Shown: piece after piece, positions 6,544 to 15,540 of the stretch
Layout: the number at the start of each line of letters is the position of its first letter
How positions within the stretch are numbered: position 1 is the stretch's first letter
Source of the DNA: Novosphingobium meiothermophilum
GTDB lineage: Bacteria > Pseudomonadota > Alphaproteobacteria > Sphingomonadales > Sphingomonadaceae
Assembly (NCBI RefSeq): GCF_003171715.1
Contig: NZ_QGHL01000007.1
Coordinates: 186,001-250,000 of the forward strand
DNA: 64,000 bases
Direction: 5' to 3'
Program-made: the position numbers and the translations under genes
The notes under the pieces: model-generated
Seen by the model: only the letters and a program-made list of their open reading frames with translations
Told to the model about the DNA's origin: nothing
The model's database searches: none

Positions 6544-9183
6544 ATGACAATGCTGCGGCTTGCCACGACGCTGCTGCTTTCGACGGCGTTCATTGCGCCT
6601 GCCATCTCATACGCCCAGGAGGCCGCCCCGGCGTCCGATGCGGCCGAACAGCCAAAGCCTCAGGAAGAGGCGCCGGAAGTCTCGATCCCCGGCGGGCAGA
6701 TCGTCGTGACTGGCCAGCGTGACCGCAATATCCAGCGGGCTGCGCCGCAAGTCGTCTCGGTGCTGGGCACTGCCGAAATCGCGCGGACGGGTGAAGGCAA
6801 CATCGCGGGCGCGCTGGGGCGGGTCACGGGCCTCAGCGTGGTCGGCAACGGTTATGTCTATGTGCGCGGTCTGGGCGATCGCTACAGCCTTGCCCTGCTC
6901 AACGGTTCGCCGCTGCCCAGCCCCGAACCGCTCAAGCGCGTGGTGCCGCTCGACCTGTTCCCGTCGAGCATCATTGCCTCGTCGCTCGTCCAGAAGTCCT
7001 ATTCCGTGAACTATCCCGGCGAGTTTGGCGGCGGTGTCATCAACCTTACGACCAAGGCCGTGCCGAAGGAATCCTTCGTGACCGTTGGCGCAGGCGGGGC
7101 GTGGGATACCGAGACGACCAACCAGCTTGGCTACACCTATTACGGTTCCAGCACCGACTGGACCGGATTTGACAACGGCCAGCGCGACCTTACGGGGCGG
7201 CTTCGTGCCTTCTTCGCCAGCGGCGAGCGGCTCAGCTCCGGCAACATCGACAACATCGCGCTGGCGCAGGGCATCGTGAACACGCGCAACGGGCTGACCC
7301 AGCGCATTCCCAACATGCCGGCCAATGGCTCGGCATCGCTTTCGGCCGGAACGTCGTTCGATCTTGGCGGGGCAACGCTCGGCGTCATCGCCACTGCCGG
7401 ATACAGCAACAAGTGGATCACGCGCGACATCACCAGCCAGACCTCGTTCGAAGCTGATCTCTCGATCCTCCAGTCCGATTTCCACCGTGTCGTGACCGAC
7501 AACCGGATCGTGGCCAACGGGATGATGGGGGTTGGCGTTGAGTGGGGCCGCAACCGCATCCGCTGGACCAACCTCTATATTCGCGACACCCTGAAGCACA
7601 CGCGCATCAGCCTTGGTCAGCGCAACCAGACCACGGCCGACTGGCAGCAGCAGGAAACTGCCTGGTATGAGCGCCAGCTCATCGACACGCAGATGGTGGC
7701 CGAACTCAAGCTGACCGACAAGCTGAGCGTCGATCTGCGCGGCGGATACGCCAACTCGCAGCGCGAGGCGCCTTACGAACTGGGCTTCGAATATGTGCGC
7801 ACGAACGTGGCCGCCGACCCTCTCGGCAACCTGTTCGTGAACAACCTTGACGGCAATGCCGGCCGCGCCAACGTCAGCTTTTCCGACCTGAACGAGGATC
7901 TGTGGTCGGGCGGCATCGACATTGCCTACAAGATCATGCCCAGCCTGACCGCAACGGTCGGCTATTCCTATGCCGACTTCAACCGCGTCAGTTCGCGCCG
8001 CGACTTCCAGTTCCGTGCGGTCAACCTGCCGCAGGGCGTGAACACGCTGCGGCCGGATTACCTGCTGAGCGATGCTGTCATCAAGGCATTCAACATTCGC
8101 CTGATCGACGTGAACGAAGGCTTCCCGGCCTTCGTCGCCACGCTGAAGAACCACGCCGCCTATGCCAAGATCGATGCGCAGATCACTGATGACTTGCAGC
8201 TCGATACCGGTGTGCGCTTCGAAAAGGGCAACATGGTCGTCTCGCCGCTTCAGGTGTTCAATGACGTTCCGGTGGGTGCGAGCCAGACCCGCATCAACAA
8301 GGATTACTGGCTGCCCGCCGCGACCCTGACCTGGCAGATGCGCGATGACATGCAGATGCGGTTCAACGCATCGAAGACCATCGGGCGTCCCCAGTTCCGC
8401 GAGCTGATCTTCCAGTTCTATTTCGATCCGGACACCAACCGCGTTTTCCGCGGCAACCCGAACCTTCAGGACAGCACCCTGACCAATGCGGAAGCGCGCT
8501 ATGAATGGTATTTCGCGCGCGATCAGCGTTTTTCGCTTTCAGGCTTCTACAAGCGTCTTAAAAAACCGGTGGAATCCTTCGTGACGACCGAGTCCGACGA
8601 AGTCATCACCAGCTTCGCCAATGCGCCGCGCGCCGATCTCTACGGTGCGGAAGTCGAACTGCAGAAGTATTTCGACCTTTCGGGCTGGGGCGGCATGTGG
8701 GAATCGCGGCGGCTCGTGTCGATCCTCAACTATACCTACACAAAGTCGAAGCTGCGGGTGAAGGAGGGTGATACGACCTCCTATTTCCAGGCCGCATCGA
8801 CCCGCGCGCTCGACTATTTCCGCGATGGCGTTCCGCTCACCGGCCAGTCCGAGCATATCGCCAACCTGCAACTGGGAATCGAGGACACCGACAAGCTTTC
8901 GCAGCAGACGCTTCTGTTCAGCTATGCCAGCAAGCGTGTCTTCAGCCGCGGTCTGCTCAATACCGGCCAGCCCGACATCTTCCAGGATCCGGGCCTGCGG
9001 ATCGACTTCGTCGCGCGGCAGGGCTTCAATCTGTTCAAGAAGGAAGTCGAACTGAAGTTCGAAGCGCGTAACCTCACCGGTCGCCGCAATATCGAGTTCC
9101 AGCAGCTTGGGGCCAACCGCGTTGAGGTGAACTCCTACGATGTCGGTCGCACCTTTGCACTCTCGGCATCGGTTACTTTCTGA
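6544..9183 (+). CDS. TonB-dependent outer-membrane receptor
   Basis: An 879-residue outer-membrane receptor that would import a bound ligand using TonB energy. It has a signal peptide (about 1-24, cleavage near SYA/QEA), an IVVTG segment at 53-57 and a plug domain with YVRGLGDRYS and PLDLFPSSIIASSLVQKSYS. A long 22-strand-type barrel follows and ends in the terminal Phe (SASVTF) used in outer-membrane assembly. No N-terminal signalling domain precedes the plug, so it is unlikely to drive a FecI-type cascade. Its partner is the upstream surface-type lipoprotein gene. The start has AAGGA at short spacing. The substrate cannot be read from the sequence; the Pho-like promoter upstream of the pair suggests phosphorus compounds as one candidate. 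Confidence 0.93.
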   Translation: MTMLRLATTLLLSTAFIAPAISYAQEAAPASDAAEQPKPQEEAPEVSIPGGQIVVTGQRDRNIQRAAPQVVSVLGTAEIARTGEGNIAGALGRVTGLSVVGNGYVYVRGLGDRYSLALLNGSPLPSPEPLKRVVPLDLFPSSIIASSLVQKSYSVNYPGEFGGGVINLTTKAVPKESFVTVGAGGAWDTETTNQLGYTYYGSSTDWTGFDNGQRDLTGRLRAFFASGERLSSGNIDNIALAQGIVNTRNGLTQRIPNMPANGSASLSAGTSFDLGGATLGVIATAGYSNKWITRDITSQTSFEADLSILQSDFHRVVTDNRIVANGMMGVGVEWGRNRIRWTNLYIRDTLKHTRISLGQRNQTTADWQQQETAWYERQLIDTQMVAELKLTDKLSVDLRGGYANSQREAPYELGFEYVRTNVAADPLGNLFVNNLDGNAGRANVSFSDLNEDLWSGGIDIAYKIMPSLTATVGYSYADFNRVSSRRDFQFRAVNLPQGVNTLRPDYLLSDAVIKAFNIRLIDVNEGFPAFVATLKNHAAYAKIDAQITDDLQLDTGVRFEKGNMVVSPLQVFNDVPVGASQTRINKDYWLPAATLTWQMRDDMQMRFNASKTIGRPQFRELIFQFYFDPDTNRVFRGNPNLQDSTLTNAEARYEWYFARDQRFSLSGFYKRLKKPVESFVTTESDEVITSFANAPRADLYGAEVELQKYFDLSGWGGMWESRRLVSILNYTYTKSKLRVKEGDTTSYFQAASTRALDYFRDGVPLTGQSEHIANLQLGIEDTDKLSQQTLLFSYASKRVFSRGLLNTGQPDIFQDPGLRIDFVARQGFNLFKKEVELKFEARNLTGRRNIEFQQLGANRVEVNSYDVGRTFALSASVTF

Positions 9184-9208
9184 CCCTTTTTGACTTTCCA
9201 CCCCTCTG

Positions 9209-9243
9209 GAGGCGGCTCTTCACCGGAGCCGCCTCTTTTTTTT
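9209..9243 (+). terminator. Strong intrinsic terminator after TonB receptor
   Basis: A perfect 10-pair stem (GAGGCGGCTC with GAGCCGCCTC) around a 7-base loop is followed by eight T residues, 25 bases after the receptor stop codon. Confidence 0.92.
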
Positions 9244-9260
9244 GGGGAAGCAACGCCATG

Positions 9261-9290
9261 AAAAACCCCGCCGGGTGCGAACCGGCGGGG
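9261..9290 (-). terminator. Intrinsic terminator of the response regulator gene
   Basis: On the minus strand a perfect 9-pair stem (CCCCGCCGG with CCGGCGGGG) with a 7-base loop is followed by five T residues. It lies 30 bases after the stop of the response regulator gene. Confidence 0.88.
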
Positions 9291-9320
9291 ATGAGACTTT
9301 TGCCGTAAGGCCGGGGCGCA

Positions 9321-9995
9321 TCAGGGACGGTCGAGCACGTATCCGAGCGAGCGGACCGTGCGCAGCGGCGATCCTGCGCCGACATCGCGCAGAGCGCGGC
9401 GCAGGCGGCTGACCCAGGCATCGACCGTGCGCTCGTCGATCGGCTGTTCGTTCTTGCCCAGTGCCACGATGAGCTGCTGTCGGCTGAAGACGTGGCCGGG
9501 CTGCTCCATCAGATAGCGCAGCAGGCGCAATTCGTTCGGCATGAGCATGAGCGGCTTTTCGCGCCAGCGGGCCTGCAATGCCGAGAGATCGAGCGTAAGA
9601 TCACCCAGCTTGAGGATGCGGGCGGGCGCTTCGTGTTCGGGCAACTGGATCGAAAGGACGCGATCCAGCAGGGCGCTGCGATCAACCGGGCCGAGGATGT
9701 AATCGTCGGCCCCGGCGCGCAGGGCGCGGCGCTTGGCCTCCGGATCGTCCTCCTCAAGGATCATCGTGATATGCGCATCATGCCCCAGACTGTCGACAGC
9801 GCGCAGCCTGCGACACAGTTCAAGCCCCGACATGTCTGGCAGAACCCAGTCGATGAAGGCCCATGGCCGCCCTTCCATCAGCGGCAGGGGGGCATCGGAT
9901 TTCCAGCGATGAAATACCACGCGCAGGTCGGAATGCTGGAAGGTCTCGCGCCCCCCCGCAAGATCATCCGTCAGTAGAATGTCGATACGCCGCAT
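9321..9995 (-). CDS. Atypical OmpR/PhoB-family response regulator
   Basis: A 224-residue cytoplasmic regulator with an N-terminal receiver (about 1-118) and a C-terminal winged-helix DNA-binding domain (about 128-224) of the PhoB type, including the recognition segment DERTVDAWVSRLRRAL. The receiver keeps the acidic pair Asp10/Asp11 and the phospho-acceptor Asp49 (FIDWVLPD). The switch Thr/Ser is Leu80 and the nearly invariant Lys is Gly102 (DYILGPVD). Such changes usually alter or abolish phosphorylation-driven switching. No histidine kinase is adjacent. It converges on the TonB-receptor gene and is the obvious candidate regulator for that locus, whose promoter carries Pho-box-like repeats. 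It may be an orphan PhoB paralogue rather than PhoB itself. Confidence 0.88.
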   Translation of the reverse strand: MRRIDILLTDDLAGGRETFQHSDLRVVFHRWKSDAPLPLMEGRPWAFIDWVLPDMSGLELCRRLRAVDSLGHDAHITMILEEDDPEAKRRALRAGADDYILGPVDRSALLDRVLSIQLPEHEAPARILKLGDLTLDLSALQARWREKPLMLMPNELRLLRYLMEQPGHVFSRQQLIVALGKNEQPIDERTVDAWVSRLRRALRDVGAGSPLRTVRSLGYVLDRP

Positions 9996-10114
9996 GTGCA
10001 GAAAGCCCCTGTCCTTGAAGGCTTTCTGTCGCGGCTATGTGACGGGGAAATGACGATGTTACAGCACGGTCCCGTCCATTGGGCCGTGCCATCGAGAAAG
10101 ATGGAAAAGCAGCC

Positions 10115-11392
<1,278 letters not shown>

Positions 11393-11399
11393 TCAGGAC

Positions 11400-12248
11400 A
11401 TGGCGCGATCGATCCCCAGCTATGCGCTTTATGGCGAAGGCGCGGCCAGAGCGCCGGGAGGATTTGCGCATATCGAGACAATCGCCGAACGCAGCGCGCT
11501 GCACGACTGGGAAATCGGGGTGCACCGGCACGATCACTTCGTGCAGGTCTTGCTGGTAGAGGAGGGACATGCGGCGGTCCTGCTGGATGGTGCGGACTAT
11601 GCGCTTGAAGGGCCGGGGCGGGTCATCATTCCGGCAGGGGCCGTTCATGGTTTCCGGTTTCGGCAGGGAACAGGGGGATTTGTCCTCACCTTGTCGACCG
11701 ACTTTTCCACAAGGGCATCGGGCGGGGCGGACCCGCTGATCGCCGTGCTTGCGCGGGGCGGGGTGGAGGCTCTTTCGTTCGATACGGCACGACGCGCCTT
11801 CTGGCTTGCGCGCGAGATGCTGGGGCTTCAGCAGGAGTGGCAGGAGCACGATCCCCTGTTCATGGCGCTGGCCGAAGCGCTGATCCGGTCTGTTGCGGCG
11901 GGGGGCTCGTCTGCTGGCGATGCGCGTTCCGACCGACGGCTGGAACGCTTCCGCCAACTGGTGGAAGTCCACTATCGGCAGCACCGCGATCTTGATTTCT
12001 ACGCAGGTGCGCTGGGCATGACCCGCCGCACGCTCTCGCGCATGACGGCGGCCAGCCTCGGAACCAGCCCGATGGACGTGATCCATCGCCGTCTGGCGCT
12101 GGAGGCGCAGCGCCTGCTGCGCTTCACCAATGCAACCGCAGCTCAGGTGGCGGCCGAACTCGGTTTCGAGGATCCCAGCTATTTCTCGCGGTTCTACCAG
12201 CGGATGACCGGTCGGCGCCCATCACGGGAGAAGATGCCGACACACTGA
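11400..12248 (+). CDS. pobR: AraC-family regulator, probable PobR
   Basis: A 282-residue transcription factor with an N-terminal cupin-like effector domain (HRHDHFVQVLLVEEG, then GRVIIPAGAVHGF) and a C-terminal AraC DNA-binding domain of two helix-turn-helix units, ending in AAELGFEDPSYFSRFYQRMTGRRPS. It is transcribed away from pobA with 115 bases between them, so it probably activates pobA in response to 4-hydroxybenzoate. The start at 11400 is chosen for AGGA just upstream; earlier in-frame starts would overlap the pobA coding region. The effector assignment comes from context and is not visible in the sequence. Confidence 0.85.
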   Translation: MARSIPSYALYGEGAARAPGGFAHIETIAERSALHDWEIGVHRHDHFVQVLLVEEGHAAVLLDGADYALEGPGRVIIPAGAVHGFRFRQGTGGFVLTLSTDFSTRASGGADPLIAVLARGGVEALSFDTARRAFWLAREMLGLQQEWQEHDPLFMALAEALIRSVAAGGSSAGDARSDRRLERFRQLVEVHYRQHRDLDFYAGALGMTRRTLSRMTAASLGTSPMDVIHRRLALEAQRLLRFTNATAAQVAAELGFEDPSYFSRFYQRMTGRRPSREKMPTH

Positions 12249-12318
12249 AACGGCTTGTCTCGGCCTGATCTTCCGCTATGAAATCTTCACGGATATGAAT
12301 TGCGGAGAGGTTTGCAGA

Positions 12319-13452
12319 ATGGTGAAGATCAAGACCACCCATGTCGGAAGCCTCCCGCGTGGCGACGAACTTACCCCTCTGCTGCTGGCGCGCGACAAGG
12401 GCGAACCGTATGACGCCGCCGAGTTCGACCGTCTGGTATCGGCCGCGGTGGATGATGCCGTGCGCCATCAGGTGGAGGCCGGGGTTTCGGTTGTTTCGGA
12501 CGGCGAACTGGGCAAGGTCGGCTACTCCACCTACATGATCGAACGGCTTTCGGGCTTCGGCGGGCACATCGATCGCAAGCCCGCGGCTGACCTTGCCGAA
12601 GTGCCCAATCTTGCGAAGAAGCTTTCGGCGATCATGGGCAGTCAGGAGTTCGTGCGCGCATCGTGCATCGGCCCTGTGCGCAAGGTCACGCTTCAGCCGC
12701 TGCATGACGATATCCGCCGTTTCAAGGCCGCGCTGGACAAGCATGCTGCGCCAGATACCGAAGCGTTCATGAATGCGGCTTCGCCGGGCCTCATCACCGC
12801 ATTCCAGGTGAACCGGCATTATCCCAGTCACGAAGCCTATCTTGCCGATCTGGCCGATGCCATGCGCGAGGAATACGAGACGATCGTGGCCGAGGGCTTC
12901 TATCTTCAGCTTGATTGCCCCGATCTGGCCATGAGCCGACACACCGGGTATCAGGATCTGTCGGAGGAAGAGTTCCTCAAGGTTGCCGAAGCGAATGTCG
13001 AGGCGCTGAATGCGGCTACCGCCAATATTCCGCCGGAACGGATGCGGATGCACATCTGCTGGGGCAACTACGAAGGCCCGCACGATCATGACATTCCGCT
13101 GGAACGGGTGATCGACATCGTCCTCAAGGCACGGCCCGCCACGATCCTGTTCGAGGCCGCCAATCCGCGTCATGAACACGAATGGAAGGTGTGGAAGGAC
13201 GCCAGGCTGCCCGATCACAAGATCCTTGCGCCGGGACTGATCGATACCTGCTCGAACTATATCGAGCACCCGGAACTGATCGCGCAGCGCATCGAACGCT
13301 TTGCCGCCATCGTCGGGCCGGAACGGGTCGTGGCCAGCACCGATTGCGGGTTCGGCACCTTTGCGGGCTATGGCAAACTCGATCCGATCGTGACGTGGCG
13401 CAAGCTCAGGTCGCTTCGCGAGGGCGCGGACATTGCCGCGAGCCGCCTGTGA
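12319..13452 (+). CDS. MetE C-terminal-like (core-MetE) methyltransferase
   Basis: A cobalamin-independent methionine synthase-type barrel of 377 residues, lacking the N-terminal half of full-length MetE. The zinc ligands of the family are all recognisable: His245 and Cys247 (MRMHICWG), Glu279 (LFEAANPR) and Cys343 (STDCGFG). It therefore looks catalytically competent for transfer to a thiol. The start at 12319 has GAGAGG upstream; an ATG at 12295 is less likely. Its stop overlaps the next gene by GTGA. It sits among aromatic catabolism genes, including a tetrahydrofolate-dependent O-demethylase homologue. A role in disposing of methyl groups from methoxylated aromatics is attractive but unproven. 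Ordinary methionine synthesis is the alternative. Confidence 0.82.
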   Translation: MVKIKTTHVGSLPRGDELTPLLLARDKGEPYDAAEFDRLVSAAVDDAVRHQVEAGVSVVSDGELGKVGYSTYMIERLSGFGGHIDRKPAADLAEVPNLAKKLSAIMGSQEFVRASCIGPVRKVTLQPLHDDIRRFKAALDKHAAPDTEAFMNAASPGLITAFQVNRHYPSHEAYLADLADAMREEYETIVAEGFYLQLDCPDLAMSRHTGYQDLSEEEFLKVAEANVEALNAATANIPPERMRMHICWGNYEGPHDHDIPLERVIDIVLKARPATILFEAANPRHEHEWKVWKDARLPDHKILAPGLIDTCSNYIEHPELIAQRIERFAAIVGPERVVASTDCGFGTFAGYGKLDPIVTWRKLRSLREGADIAASRL

Positions 13453-13838
13453 CGGCGGACGAGCGGCGCGCCGCTGAGGCTGATTGCGCGCGCCTGGTTG
13501 CGCTTTATGCCAATCTCAACGACGAAGCTCGCTGGGATGAGGTGGCGGCGCTCTATGCCGAAGATGGCGTGATGTATCGCCCGACCGCCCCCGATGCGGG
13601 AATTGCCGGGCGCGAGGCTATCCTTGCCGCCTTCAAGGCGCGGCCGCCCCGCAAGACGCGCCATGTCTGCTCCAACGTGGTCATCGACATCGAAAGCCCG
13701 ACCACGGCACGCGGCACGAGCGCCATGCTGCTGTTTACCGGCGAGAGCGCGCCGCTGGTCGGCTCGTTCCATGACCGTTTCGTGCTGACGGGCGATGGCT
13801 GGCGATTTGCCGAGCGGCGGGGTAGCCTGACCTTCTGA
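13449..13838 (+). CDS. SnoaL/NTF2-like protein
   Basis: A 129-residue protein with the cone-shaped NTF2/SnoaL pattern: an N-terminal helix (RLVALYANLNDEARWDEVAALYAEDGVMYRP), a GREAILAAFKAR helix, then beta strands ending in HDRFVLTGDGWRFAERRGSLTF. This fold covers isomerases, dehydratases and small ligand-binding proteins, so the reaction cannot be named. The GTG start overlaps the stop of the MetE-like gene (GTGA), and its own TGA overlaps the ATG of the IclR gene (TGATG). The three genes therefore look like one translationally coupled unit. Confidence 0.82.
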   Translation: MTADERRAAEADCARLVALYANLNDEARWDEVAALYAEDGVMYRPTAPDAGIAGREAILAAFKARPPRKTRHVCSNVVIDIESPTTARGTSAMLLFTGESAPLVGSFHDRFVLTGDGWRFAERRGSLTF

Positions 13839-14581
13839 TGGCAAGCGCTGCTTCCAACCCGGTCAAATCCGCTATGCGCACGCTCGATGTGATCGAGTAT
13901 GTCGTGGCGCGCCGGCAGGGCGTGGTGGCGCAGGAGATTGCCGCAGCGCTGGCCATCCCGGTCAGCAGCTTGTCCTATCTGCTCGCCACGCTGACCGAAC
14001 GGGAATATCTTTTGCGGGAAGGGCGGCGCTATCTGCCCGGACCCGGCCTGCAAAGGCTGCGGGCGCCTGAAGCTGCGCTCACGCTGGAAGACCGGGTGGC
14101 ACCGCTTGTGCGGGCCTTGCGCGCCGAGCTTAACGAAACATCATCGTTCATGGTCCGGCGCGGCTGGGAAGTCGAGGCGCTGATCACCGAGGCCAGCGAT
14201 CAGGCGCTGCGCTATGCGGTCGATCCCGGCACGCGGCGGCCGCTTCATGCCCTTGCCGCGGGCAAGATCATGCTGGCCGCCTTGCCCGACGAGGAACTCG
14301 ATCACTATTTCGCGGGCACGACAAGAGCCATGCTCACCGCGCATACGCGCGTTTCCGAAGGGGACCTGCGGGCCGATATTGTGCAGATCAGGCAGAGCGG
14401 CATCTGCCTTGCACGCGAGGAGGCAACGCCGGGGATCTGCGGCATGGCGGTGGCGGCTGTCATGGACGGGCAGATTGTCGGCGCCTTCAGCGTTGCTGTT
14501 CCGGCAGTGCGCTTTACCGCCGAGCTTGAGGCGAAGGTCGCGCAGCTTTTGCAGCGCAGTGCAGGCGCGCTGGCGCACTGA
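13838..14581 (+). CDS. IclR-family transcriptional regulator
   Basis: A 247-residue regulator with an N-terminal winged helix-turn-helix (about 8-65, including VVAQEIAAALAIPVSSLSYLLATL) and a C-terminal IclR effector domain with PLHALAAGKIMLAALP and GICLAREEATPGICGMAVAAV. IclR proteins commonly control aromatic-acid catabolism. It is coupled to the SnoaL-like gene by a TGATG overlap and is convergent with the LigE-type gene. The palindrome upstream of the O-demethylase gene near 17036 is a possible target. Neither effector nor target is shown by the sequence. Confidence 0.88.
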   Translation: MASAASNPVKSAMRTLDVIEYVVARRQGVVAQEIAAALAIPVSSLSYLLATLTEREYLLREGRRYLPGPGLQRLRAPEAALTLEDRVAPLVRALRAELNETSSFMVRRGWEVEALITEASDQALRYAVDPGTRRPLHALAAGKIMLAALPDEELDHYFAGTTRAMLTAHTRVSEGDLRADIVQIRQSGICLAREEATPGICGMAVAAVMDGQIVGAFSVAVPAVRFTAELEAKVAQLLQRSAGALAH

Positions 14582-14626
14582 ACTGCGGCTGCCCGCCTGC
14601 GGTCTTGCTCCTGAGGCTGCGTGATT

Positions 14627-15424
14627 TCAGCCTTGGGCGCCGGTATTGCGCTTTGACAGACCGCTCATGTCCGGCTGACGCCTGAACAGGTCCGGCGCTC
14701 CGGGGCGCTCCTCCAGCCCGAACAGCGGAAAAAGGCCGGGATGGCGGCCGAGTCCGTCGTAGAGATCGCAGCACCGCTCGATCCAGTCACGCAGGGGATC
14801 GTCGGCGGCAAGGACGGGAATCGTCGAGATGGACGAGATGAAGAGGAATGCCCCGATCACCCTGTAATCGGTGTAGTCGGGATTGGCTCCGCCCAGCCAG
14901 CGATGTTCGCGAAGGGCGCTGCGCAGTGGTTCGAGGCTGGCCGATATGCCGGGCAGACGCTCCTCGCGGCCTGCTTGAAGCACGTCAAGCGGCGCGCCAA
15001 ACTTTTCTTCACGGCTGCGCGTGACGTAATCCTGATCCTGCGGCAGAGACAGGTCGCGGTAGTCCTTGATGAAGCATTTCATCCAGTGCCAGATTGCCGC
15101 GTCCCACAGCCACCGTTCGATGACCTTGGTTGACGCCGCAACGCCTTCGTGGGCCATCAGCATGGGCCGATCAGGATACTTCGCGTCAAGATGTTCGGCG
15201 ATGTTCCAGCTATCGAGGACCCATTCGCCATTGTCCACGATGGCAGGAAGGCGTTCGCTGCGTCCGCCTGTCCGGTCGAGAATGCCGGTGAAGCCCCCCG
15301 GCACCAGATCGATGTCGAAGCCCTTGTGCCGCAGCGCAAACTTGGTCGCCCAGACAAACGGGCTGAGCGTAGCGCCAGTGGCGATGTTGAGGTCATAAAG
15401 CGTGATGACATTGCCTTCAGCCAC
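14627..15424 (-). CDS. LigE/LigP-type glutathione S-transferase (beta-etherase homologue)
   Basis: A 265-residue glutathione S-transferase with an N-terminal thioredoxin-like domain (FDIDLVPGGFTGILDRTGGRSERLPAIVDNGEWVLDS in two overlapping stretches) and a C-terminal helical domain (SLPQDQDYVTRSREEKFG, then DDPLRDWIERCCDLYDGLGRHPG). These segments closely match what I recall of sphingobial LigE, which cleaves beta-aryl ether bonds of lignin dimers with glutathione. I chose the GTG at 15424 because GGAGGAG precedes it and the residues from there align with the LigE N-terminus. It lies downstream of the DesA/LigM-type gene on the same strand. The family call is good; etherase activity and stereospecificity are inferred. 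Confidence 0.86.
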   Translation of the reverse strand: MAEGNVITLYDLNIATGATLSPFVWATKFALRHKGFDIDLVPGGFTGILDRTGGRSERLPAIVDNGEWVLDSWNIAEHLDAKYPDRPMLMAHEGVAASTKVIERWLWDAAIWHWMKCFIKDYRDLSLPQDQDYVTRSREEKFGAPLDVLQAGREERLPGISASLEPLRSALREHRWLGGANPDYTDYRVIGAFLFISSISTIPVLAADDPLRDWIERCCDLYDGLGRHPGLFPLFGLEERPGAPDLFRRQPDMSGLSKRNTGAQG

Positions 15425-15463
15425 GGCGACTCCTCCCGGTGGATCAAGCAGGTCAGGCCGCAA

Positions 15464-15499
15464 GGAGCGCCGGGCCAGTCGGGATTGGTCCGGCGCTCC
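15464..15499 (-). promoter_or_regulatory. Strong intercistronic hairpin
   Basis: GGAGCGCCGG pairs perfectly with CCGGCGCTCC, and inner CCA/TGG pairs extend the stem after a one-base bulge on each side. It lies between the O-demethylase gene and the LigE-type gene. No T-run follows on the minus strand, so mRNA stabilisation or partial attenuation is more likely than full termination. Confidence 0.6.
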
Positions 15500-15540
15500 C
15501 GCTTTCGACCCTGCGGGCCGTCAAGCCTGTGGTCTGCCGC

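Noticed and set aside
6607..8154. Minus-strand frame of 515 codons inside the TonB receptor gene.
   Set aside because: The receptor reading is complete with signal peptide, plug and terminal Phe; the opposite frame is a composition artefact.
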